A stretch of DNA of 6,444 bases from Actinomycetes bacterium (GTDB lineage Bacteria; Actinomycetota; Acidimicrobiia; Spongiisociales; UBA5794): positions 1 through 6,444 of the forward strand of contig JAMBLL010000305.1 of the NCBI GenBank assembly GCA_023336765.1. Reading direction: 5' to 3'. The position numbers and the translations under genes were made by a program. Numbering within the stretch: the stretch's first letter is position 1; the number at the start of each line of letters is the position of its first letter. Shown one piece after another: positions 1-5,800 of this stretch. Below the pieces are notes generated by a model. That model had not been told where the DNA came from, searched no databases, and saw nothing but the letters and a program-made list of their open reading frames with translations.

Positions 1-168
1 GTCGGCGGTCTCGAGCTTCCCGCTCCGCAGAAGCGACACCATCGTGTCTGACACGACATCAGCCGCGTCCGATGGTCCGACGAGTGCCGTTGCGAATCTG
101 GTTAGAGCATCCCGGTGGTTGACATACACACCGACACCAGGCCCGACATCTTGTTGATGCTCGCTCAT
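1..168 (-). CDS. RNA polymerase sigma factor, ECF/sigma-70 family (N-terminal part, cut by window edge)
   Basis: The minus strand is open from an ATG at 168-166 to the window edge, giving the first 56 residues. Residues 17-51 hold a segment of the sigma-70 region 2 type: NHRDALTRFATALVGPSDAA, followed by a DVVSDTMVSLLRSG stretch. The pattern of a basic/aromatic helix, then ALVG, then an acidic D-A-A-D-V-V helix, is typical of region 2.1-2.2 of ECF sigma factors, which bind core RNA polymerase and recognise the -10 element. The start is supported by GAGGTGG on the minus strand (186-180), 11 bases upstream, slightly long but usable. An in-frame GTG at codon 14 is a weaker alternative. Regions 2.3-4 and any anti-sigma partner lie outside the window, so the subgroup cannot be named. 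Family assignment is fairly sure; subgroup is not. Confidence 0.72.
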   Translation of the reverse strand, partial: MSEHQQDVGPGVGVYVNHRDALTRFATALVGPSDAADVVSDTMVSLLRSGKLETAD

Positions 169-206
169 TCGTTGCACATCCACCTCACAACCATACGTCG
201 CCACCG

Positions 207-222
207 CACCCACGAATGGGTG
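207..222. repeat. Short perfect inverted repeat in the divergent intergenic region
   Basis: CACCCA (207-212) and TGGGTG (217-222) pair perfectly around the 4-base loop CGAA. It lies 38 bases upstream of the sigma-factor start and 55 bases upstream of the 278 reading frame. It could be a small operator between divergent genes or a hairpin in the sigma-factor leader. A 6-bp stem can also arise by chance, so function is not claimed. Confidence 0.35.
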
Positions 223-250
223 TCACCGGATATGACAAAGACCGATGAGA

Positions 251-256
251 TATGAT
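251..256 (+). promoter_or_regulatory. Possible -10 element for the 278-406 reading frame
   Basis: TATGAT matches five of six bases of the TATAAT consensus and lies 21 bases upstream of the ATG at 278, which would give a leader of roughly 15 bases. No good -35 hexamer sits at the usual 16-18 base spacing; ATGACA at 232-237 is too close. This is a weak inference. Confidence 0.28.
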
Positions 257-277
257 GGCGTGCGATCAGGGAGACAC

Positions 278-406
278 ATGACACAGTTTGAGCCACGCGA
301 TCCGGATTGGGAAGACACTGACGACCCTCAGGACTTTGGCGTCCAGAACCGCCGGATATTGCGGTTCTGGACGCCAAAGTCCAAAGGTGGCCCGGGGCAC
401 GAATAG
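278..406 (+). CDS. Small hypothetical protein (42 aa) built partly from a perfect palindrome
   Basis: I do not recognise this product. The frame starts with ATG at 278, preceded by the Shine-Dalgarno-like AGGGAG (268-273) four bases upstream, and ends with TAG at 404-406. The peptide begins MTQFEPRDPDWEDTDDPQD: the first half is strongly acidic (D and E in eight of residues 5-19) and the second half basic (R25, R26, R29, K34, K36). No signal peptide, membrane segment or known domain is visible. Residues 19-25 are encoded entirely by the left arm and residues 29-34 entirely by the right arm of the 331-382 inverted repeat, so more than a third of the protein comes from the hairpin. It is transcribed away from the sigma-factor gene. 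It could be a real small protein, a leader peptide whose translation opens the hairpin, or a chance frame. The good ribosome site is the main support. Confidence 0.35.
   Translation: MTQFEPRDPDWEDTDDPQDFGVQNRRILRFWTPKSKGGPGHE
331..382. repeat. Perfect 22-bp inverted repeat with 8-base loop (long hairpin)
   Basis: The left arm (331-352, starting GGACTTTGGCG and ending AGAACCGC) is the exact reverse complement of the right arm (361-382, starting GCGGTTCTGG and ending CAAAGTCC). The loop is CGGATATT (353-360). Pairing stops at both ends: A330 faces A383, and the loop bases next to the stem do not pair. Twenty-two consecutive pairs are far beyond chance at this scale. In RNA this would be a very stable hairpin and a possible RNase III substrate; in DNA it could extrude as a cruciform. 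Neither strand has a T-tract after the stem, so it is not a classical intrinsic terminator. The lack of any mismatch suggests recent origin, selection on pairing, or an assembly artefact. Confidence 0.95.
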
Positions 407-521
407 GAACGTCTATTGGCTCGCGTGACCGGATTCCATCCCGATACCGGCTCTTCAGCAAGTGCTCACCGGGCCACTGCCATCATACACCGTCCGGTCG
501 ATGCCGGAGGAATTCATTCCA

Positions 522-560
522 GCGTGCCATGTCGTGATACATTCCGGACATGATTCACGC
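522..560. promoter_or_regulatory. Two-part dyad with a possible extended -10 in its centre, upstream of the 584-793/GNAT pair
   Basis: GCGTG (522-526) pairs with CACGC (556-560), and CATGTC (528-533) pairs with GACATG (547-552), giving 11 pairs around one centre with a small asymmetric interruption (one base against three). The 13-base centre holds TG-A-TACATT (535-543), which resembles an extended -10 element (TGn plus TAnnnT). A start about 7 bases downstream would put the transcript start near 550 and leave a leader of about 34 bases before the ATG at 584. No convincing -35 is visible. A dyad overlapping a promoter is what an autorepressor site looks like, but this reading is inference. 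The rest of the gap 407-583 shows no gene, tRNA or terminator. Confidence 0.35.
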
Positions 561-583
561 GATCTCATTGAGCCACCACGACG

Positions 584-793
584 ATGCAGTGCGAACCTGA
601 CAAACGCATGCTCGCAGCGGAGGCCGCAGCGCTAGAGGAGAACGAAGACGACCTGGCCGAAATGCTCGCGGTGGCCAGGTTCATGGGGAACCTAAGAACG
701 CCGGGCGATCTCTTCACTCTCGAGATGTCTCAGGCAATCGATCAGCGTAAGAACGGTGATGCGACGAACAGCAAGGACTATGTGAATGGCTGA
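584..793 (+). CDS. Small acidic hypothetical protein overlapping the GNAT gene (69 aa)
   Basis: I do not recognise a family. The start at ATG 584 is the first possible one after an in-frame TGA at 569-571. It lacks a clear Shine-Dalgarno, as does the alternative ATG at 608 (61 aa). Residues 9-36 form a probable amphipathic, Ala/Glu-rich helix (MLAAEAAALEENEDDLAEML and on), followed by a short LRTPGDLFTLEM segment and a polar tail. There is no Cys pair, signal peptide or membrane segment. Third codon positions are mostly G or C, as in the real genes nearby, which supports coding. The last 8 bases overlap the start of the acetyltransferase gene, so the two are probably co-transcribed and translationally coupled. 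A small acidic protein directly upstream of a GNAT recalls toxin-antitoxin gene order, but no ribbon-helix-helix (DUF1778-type) sequence is visible. Confidence 0.55.
   Translation: MQCEPDKRMLAAEAAALEENEDDLAEMLAVARFMGNLRTPGDLFTLEMSQAIDQRKNGDATNSKDYVNG
773..777 (+). promoter_or_regulatory. Ribosome binding site of the GNAT gene
   Basis: AAGGA lies 8 bases upstream of the ATG at 786, inside the last codons of the preceding small gene. It fixes the GNAT start and fits translational coupling of the overlapping pair. Confidence 0.7.
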
Positions 794-1313
794 TCACGAT
801 CTGCATCTGGCACGGACACGACCGAAGTTTCGGCGTGGGTTCGCATCTGATTGGCCGGACATCTGGCCCATCTTCCATGCTGTCGTCGCAGCGGGAGACA
901 CCTACCCGTATCTTCCAGATATCAGTGAGTCCGATGCACGCGCGGCGTGGTTATCGAACCGAGCAACGCGGAGAGTGACGTACGTGGCCGAACTCGAGGG
1001 CGTCATCGTCGGGACGGCATATCTCAGGCCGAACCAGGTTGGAATGGGCGATCACGTGGCGAACGCAGGCTGGATGATCGCACCAACCGAGAGCGGCCAC
1101 GGGATCGGACGACTCTTCGCGCTCCACATCCTCGAAGAAGCGAAACGGCTCGGATATCGCGCCATGCAGTTCAACGCTGTCGTCGCCACCAACGAACGGG
1201 CGCTCCGACTATGGACATCCATGGGATTCGAGATTGTAGGAACGGTGCCAGACGCGTTCAGGCACGCCACAAACGGTCTGACCGACATCCACATCATGTA
1301 CAAAACTCTCTAG
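786..1313 (+). CDS. GNAT family N-acetyltransferase
   Basis: The product of 175 residues has the full length of a single-domain Gcn5-related N-acetyltransferase, a cytoplasmic enzyme that moves an acetyl group from acetyl-CoA to an amine. After a short N-terminal extension, residues 13-40 form the first strand and helices, with a GDTY motif at 37-40. Residues 64-82 (VTYVAELEGVIVGTAYLRP) are the central strands. Residues 91-100 (VANAGWMIAP) lead into the acetyl-CoA pyrophosphate loop GHGIGR (104-109). Residues 127-148 (MQFNAVVATNERALRLWTSM plus GF) are the conserved C-terminal half. The combination of GDTY, NAGWMIAP, QFN..V.TNE and P.AFRH resembles the subfamily that includes many bacterial proteins and, from memory, yeast Mpr1 (azetidine-2-carboxylate acetyltransferase). 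The substrate here is unknown. Ser103 stands where Arg or Gln normally opens the (Q/R)xxGxG loop. The gene overlaps the upstream small gene by 8 bases. Confidence 0.93.
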   Translation: MADHDLHLARTRPKFRRGFASDWPDIWPIFHAVVAAGDTYPYLPDISESDARAAWLSNRATRRVTYVAELEGVIVGTAYLRPNQVGMGDHVANAGWMIAPTESGHGIGRLFALHILEEAKRLGYRAMQFNAVVATNERALRLWTSMGFEIVGTVPDAFRHATNGLTDIHIMYKTL

Positions 1314-1360
1314 TTCTAGCGTCAGGAGAGCCAACATGTTGGCCGAGGTGACGCCAGAAC
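1313..1360. terminator. 48-bp imperfect palindrome between convergent genes, possible bidirectional terminator
   Basis: Around one centre (between 1336 and 1337) three paired blocks nest: GTTCT (1313-1317) with AGAAC (1356-1360); GCGTCA (1319-1324) with TGACGC (1349-1354); and the unbroken 14-base palindrome GCCAACATGTTGGC (1330-1343). The blocks are separated by a one-base mismatch and by a 5x5 purine-rich internal loop. Eighteen of 24 positions pair. It begins on the last base of the GNAT stop codon and ends 14 bases before the last base of the cdd stop, so it fills the space between two convergent genes. No T-tract follows on either strand, so classical intrinsic termination is not shown. 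A competing small hairpin, CCAGA/TCTGG (1354-1358 with 1362-1366), overlaps its right side. It could instead be a protein-binding operator. Confidence 0.5.
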
Positions 1361-1374
1361 CTCTGGGAGCGGCG

Positions 1375-1767
1375 CTATATGTCGAGGGCTTCGGGGCCGA
1401 AGGACATCGGGAGGAGATCTTCGAGACTCACCGGGTGTGTGGCTCCGTCTGGTGTTTGCAGGATGACCCTCTCGACACCGAACTCGCGCATAATCTGGCG
1501 GCAATTACCGCATGGTGTGCATGGATCCCCGTCGAGGCATACCACCGCCACGGTCGAAATCGAGGTCGCTCCCCCCGCAATCGCTGAGGTGATGGCGTTC
1601 GCCTCGGCGCAAATCGATGCACCGAATGCAGCATTCTCGACGTTCGCTCCGGTGATGATCGACCCGTCGTCTGTGACGATCGCAGAACCGACGCGGAAGT
1701 GCGAGTACGGCGAGTAGGAGCCTTCGGCAGCCTCAGCTGCGTGTGTCAGGAGTTCTTCGTCCGTCAT
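1375..1767 (-). CDS. cdd: Cytidine deaminase
   Basis: The enzyme hydrolyses cytidine and deoxycytidine to uridine and deoxyuridine plus ammonia in pyrimidine salvage; short forms of this size are homotetramers. With the ATG at 1767 it has 130 residues, usual for the short class. Numbered from that ATG, residues 24-27 (FRVG) and NVEN (42-45) contribute to the nucleoside site; the zinc ligand and catalytic glutamate are in CAE (Cys53, Glu55); and the PCGNC motif supplies zinc ligands Cys86 and Cys89. A GTG at 1773 would add two residues (Met-Thr), but it overlaps the Shine-Dalgarno GAGG (1776-1773), which sits 5 bases before the ATG, so the ATG is preferred. The gene follows ftsY by two bases and is probably translationally coupled to it. 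The Arg that follows the catalytic Glu in well-studied enzymes is Ala here (CAEAN). The main catalytic residues are intact. Confidence 0.95.
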   Translation of the reverse strand: MTDEELLTHAAEAAEGSYSPYSHFRVGSAIVTDDGSIITGANVENAAFGASICAEANAITSAIAGGATSISTVAVVCLDGDPCTPCGNCRQIMREFGVERVILQTPDGATHPVSLEDLLPMSFGPEALDI

Positions 1768-1769
1768 CG

Positions 1770-2813
1770 TCACCTCGCTATCAGTGCCTCGATAAAGGCC
1801 TCGGGCTCGAATGGTAGAAGGTCGTCCATACCTTCGCCGACGCCGATGAACTTGATGGGCACGCCAAGGGTTCGCTCGACGGCGATCGCGATGCCACCCC
1901 GTGACGTTCCGTCGAGTTTCGTGAGCACGACACCCGTGATACCGATCGTTTCTGCGAAGGCCTTCGCCTGAATGAGACCGTTCTGTCCCGTTGTCCCGTC
2001 AAGAACGAGAAGAACCTCATCGATCTTTCCCGCCTCACGCTCGAGCACACGAGCGACCTTGGAGAGTTCCTCCATCAGGTTCTTCTGGCTGTGCAGGCGT
2101 CCGGCGGTATCAACGATCAACACGTCGGCGTTATCGCTCCTGGCTCGCTCATACGCCTCAAAGGCAACAGAAGCTGGATCCGCACCCCGTGCACCTGAGA
2201 CGACAGGTACCCCGACCCGATCCCCCCACGTCCTCAGCTGAGTATCAGCCGCCGCACGGAACGTGTCCGCCGCACCGAGAACAACGGTGGACCCCGACGA
2301 CACGAGGTCCTTCGAGATCTTCGCGATGCTCGTCGTCTTCCCCGTCCCGTTGACACCAACCACGATCAGCACCGCGGGAGAGCCATCGAGATGCAAAGAC
2401 CTGTCCTTGTCGACCAGGATCTCATCGAGTACTTGCTCGAGAAGAACCCGTGCCTCATCTCCAGTTTCCGGATTGGATGCCTTGACCGCATCGACGATCT
2501 CTGCTGCCGTCTGAGGACCAACATCAGCGAGAACGAGGGCATCTTCGAGTTCCTCCCAGTCATCATCGCTGAGATGTTGGGAAGAGAACAGGCCGCTGAG
2601 CGAACTGACAAGGGCACCACGTGATTTTGCAAGACGGTCGCGCAGTCCTTTGTCGGCCTTCGCCTCTGGCTTCGCCGGTTTCGGAATCGCGGTCTTCGGT
2701 ACCGCCCGACCGGCGGAGTCGTCTTCGATCTTGCGGCGTCTCAGGACGAAGAACGCTGCGATCGCCACCGCCGCCACAACAGCAACGAGAATGACTATCA
2801 GGATGGGGTCCAC
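1770..2813 (-). CDS. ftsY: Signal recognition particle receptor FtsY
   Basis: FtsY is the membrane-associated GTPase that docks the SRP-ribosome-nascent chain complex at the SecYEG translocon. The 347-residue product starts with a hydrophobic segment (residues 4-24) followed by Arg-Arg-Arg-Lys, an N-terminal membrane anchor found in many Gram-positive FtsY proteins in place of the long acidic A domain of E. coli. A short Lys/Pro/Ala linker (about 38-55) leads to the N domain helices (about 57-135) and the G domain. GTPase motifs are complete: G1 GVNGTGKTT (153-161), G2 DTFRAAA (183-189), G3 DTAGR (235-239), G4 TKLDG (298-302) and the closing loop GVGEGMDDL (324-332). DGTTGQNG (272-279) is the usual contact segment. 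The start is GTG at 2813, with GAGAGG six bases upstream. The gene lies 31 bases after smc, and its stop is two bases before the cdd ATG, so one operon is likely. Confidence 0.98.
   Translation of the reverse strand: MDPILIVILVAVVAAVAIAAFFVLRRRKIEDDSAGRAVPKTAIPKPAKPEAKADKGLRDRLAKSRGALVSSLSGLFSSQHLSDDDWEELEDALVLADVGPQTAAEIVDAVKASNPETGDEARVLLEQVLDEILVDKDRSLHLDGSPAVLIVVGVNGTGKTTSIAKISKDLVSSGSTVVLGAADTFRAAADTQLRTWGDRVGVPVVSGARGADPASVAFEAYERARSDNADVLIVDTAGRLHSQKNLMEELSKVARVLEREAGKIDEVLLVLDGTTGQNGLIQAKAFAETIGITGVVLTKLDGTSRGGIAIAVERTLGVPIKFIGVGEGMDDLLPFEPEAFIEALIAR
1771..1776 (-). promoter_or_regulatory. Ribosome binding site that decides the cdd start
   Basis: Minus-strand GAGGTG (1776-1771) spans the end of ftsY (AGG TGA). 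GAGG is 5 bases from the ATG at 1767. The competing GTG start at 1773-1771 lies inside this site and has no comparable site of its own, so initiation at the ATG is the better reading. Confidence 0.65.
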
Positions 2814-2819
2814 ACGCTA

Positions 2820-2825
2820 CCTCTC
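2820..2825 (-). promoter_or_regulatory. Ribosome binding site for the GTG start of ftsY
   Basis: GAGAGG on the minus strand (2825-2820) lies 6 bases upstream of GTG 2813-2811, inside the 31-base gap after smc. It supports the GTG start, which places the membrane anchor exactly at the N-terminus. No terminator-like hairpin is visible in this gap, consistent with read-through from smc. Confidence 0.7.
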
Positions 2826-2844
2826 GGGTTCGAAGAAGGGCCGC

Positions 2845-5800
2845 CTAAACGGTAACGGTGCTCATGCGCTTCGAGATCACTTTCGATGATCCTCCCGGCT
2901 CGAGAGTCACGCCATAGAGGACATCGGCCGCTTCCATCGTCTGCTGCTGGTGTGTGATGATGACCAACTGCACACTGCCACTGAGCGTTTCGACGAGTCG
3001 CAGGAACCTGTGGAGGTTCGCATCGTCAAGCGCAGCTTCAACCTCATCGAGCACGTAGAACGGACTCGGCCTGGCGCGGAAGACCGCGAATAGGAACGCA
3101 AGCGCTGCCAACGACCGTTCGCCACCACTGAGCAAGGAGAGTCTCCCGACCTTCTTTCCAGCAGGCTGAGCTTCGACTATCACGCCTGCTGTCAGCGGGT
3201 CATCGGAAACCTCGAGCCGTAACCGACCCTTACCGCCGGGGAACACGAGCGAGAAGTTCTCCTCGTAGAAGTTAGCGATATCAGCAAACGCATCTTCGAA
3301 AAGGTCAACCATCTTGTCGTCAAGCACCCTGATGACCTTCTTGAGTTCCGCCCTCGATTCGTTGAGGTCACCCAACTGTTTGTCGAGTTCCTCCACCTCG
3401 GCGGCAAGCTCCTCGTATTCACTCGCCGCAAGCGGATTGATCGGCCCCATCCTGCGAAGGTCTGCGCGCAGGGAGTCGAGGCGTTCTTCCATATCGGTGC
3501 CCTCAGCGATCTCTGGCTCACCAGCCGCCAACGCGAGTTCTTCGGACGCATCGACATCTCTGCGTAGTGCTTCAAGCGTCGCCTCGTCCCTTACGCTAAG
3601 CTCAGCGAGTTCGATATCAAGCTTGTTGACTGTTGATGAGGCGGATCGGACAATGCCCTCGAGTTGTTCTCTCCTCGCTTCAGAACGTGAGACGGTTTCA
3701 TCCGCGTCCGCAACGTGGGAACGAAGATCACGCTGACGCAGGCGTAGTGCGTCGATGTGGACCGAAACTGCCTCGGCTGCGTTGCGTGCAACATTGCCAG
3801 CGTGCTCGAGAGATTCAAGATCGGTGTCGTCGGTGGGTAGCAGCTGAAGTTGGTTGAGGTCCGTATCGACGACCTCCAGTCGTCTGGCACTGATGCGGGA
3901 CCTCTCTTTGATCCCTGCAAGCTCCGCAGATGCTTGCTGTAGCGAACCCAGAGCCTTCTGCCGACGTATTGCCACCTCGGCCCTTCGAGCGTTGAGTGCA
4001 TCCCATGCGGCCTGCCTCATCGCCTCCTCGCCTTCGAACTCGGCAACACGTTCTCTCAGCATGCCGATCCGTTCGTCCCGGGATTCCGATGCGTCGATGA
4101 TCGCACTCGAGCGAACGGTCAATCGATCTGCCTCCTCAAGAGAAGCCACGAGTGCCCGGTCGACCAGGCCCAGCGCTTCGGTGAGCCCACCGAGCTTGGA
4201 TTCCAGGTTCTCAAGGGACTCGAGCGCCTCCGCGTCTTCGCCACGCGCTGTCTCGAAGGCCCTCGTTGCCCCAGCCATCAGGCTTGATGCGCGGGCAAGG
4301 TTGCGCTGAGCAGCCTCAAGAGCGACCGTTGCAGCTTCAAGTGCTGCTGGCCCTGCCCCGTCTGGTTGTGCAACCACCATCCCGTGGGCCGTCACGATGT
4401 CCCCCTCAGGGGTCACCGCGATCACTCCGGGAGTGTCGTCAACGATCTGCCAGGCCGTGCTCCAACCCTCAACAAGAACAACATCTCCGAGTAGAGCTTC
4501 AGCAAGCCCTCTGTCCGCTCTCGGACCGAGGAGGTCTACAAGGGCATCCACGCCAAAACGGCTGGCGGTGGCACGAGCGAGCGTGGACTCAGGCCGATGT
4601 GGGAGGACGATCGAAACACCGCCGGTCCCTGCCGCCTTGAGTGCATCGACGGCGCCACGCATCGAATCTGCATCGTCTGCAGCGTAAGAGGTGCTCCACA
4701 CTCCAAGGCCAGCATCGACTGCTGTGGCATATTCCACTGGCACGTCGAGACGGCTAACCACGGTCCCCGCGAGTCCTTGCGCCGCCTCGGCGATCTCAAC
4801 TGCCTGCTCATCGACAAGTCCATCGAGAGCAGCCTGGAGCGCATCGGCCCTCGCCTGACCAGTTGCAACCTCGATGCGAGCTTCATCGTGAATTGCACGG
4901 GCCTCGTCAAGCTTCCGACTGGCATCTTCCCTGGACTTGAGCTTTGCGTCGTAGGCCCTTGCAAGCCCCGTTACTGAACTGTCCGCTTTCTGGATCTCGC
5001 TATTGAGTCGCTCGATCTCTTCACGCTCATCGGCCACCCGATCTTCCACGACCCGAAGCCGTCGTCCGATCTGCTCGGCCTCATCGGTATCCCGCTTCGC
5101 TGCTGTCTCAAGAGCACGCAGGTCTCCGCGCAGTGTTGCAACGACCCCCTCGGTCGGCAATTGGATCTGCTCAGCCAGGGATCGTTCCTCGTCCTCGAGG
5201 GTTCCCAGGACAGCCTCTCTACGTTCAACCTCTTCTGTTGCTGCTCGTTCGAGATTGACCGCGTCATCGAGAACGGAGCGCAGATCGCATGCCTCGATGT
5301 CGAGATCCTCCATCCGCTCGTCCGCGCCCTCGCGGCGTGACGAGATGGATCTCGACCTCTCCCTTGCGATGGCCATGATCGACTTGAGCCGCTCCCTGAC
5401 CGTCTCAAGCCGCGCAGCCGCTGCGGTGTCCCTGTTGAGCTCAGCACGTACCTGACCTGCTGTGATCTTCAATGTCTCGAGTGTCTCGCGCAACTCAGAG
5501 AGTTCGGAATCGCCAGCTTCGAGGGAATCCTTTGCGTCCCTTCGTTCGACCGTTGCGGTGCTCAGTCGAGACCGCAGCGAGCGGAGCCGTTCGCCGCCCA
5601 GCCATAGTCCGATAGCGACAGACTCTGATTTCACAGAGTCATACCTCGCTGCCGCGTTCGCTTGCCGCTTCAAAGGACGGAGCGCCCTTGCCTGTTGAGC
5701 GAGGATGTCTGTGAGCCGTTCGACGTCGTGGTCGGTCCGTTCGAGTCGCCTGACAGCCCTGTCGCGTCTGGAGCGATGCTTGGTGACTCCGGCTGCTTCC

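Noticed and set aside
331..382. Perfect hairpin as a Rho-independent terminator
   Set aside because: No T-rich tract follows the stem on either strand, and it lies inside a small reading frame and not after a gene.
165..461. 98-codon minus-strand frame across the hairpin region
   Set aside because: It has no recognisable motif, overlaps the sigma-factor start region, and the product looks random (Arg/Ser/Pro-rich with no pattern).
407..583. Continuation of the 278-406 frame by stop-codon read-through
   Set aside because: The frame does stay open after TAG 404-406 to about 553, but its translation has no recognisable pattern and no read-through signal is seen; an open stretch of about 50 codons is not unusual at this base composition.
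502..636. 44-codon plus-strand frame starting MPEEFIPACHV
   Set aside because: No ribosome site, no conserved pattern, and it runs into the out-of-frame 584-793 gene.
947..1351. 134-codon plus-strand frame overlapping the GNAT gene
   Set aside because: It is Arg-rich and low in hydrophobic residues, a typical shifted-frame shadow; the GNAT frame has clear family motifs across the same bases.
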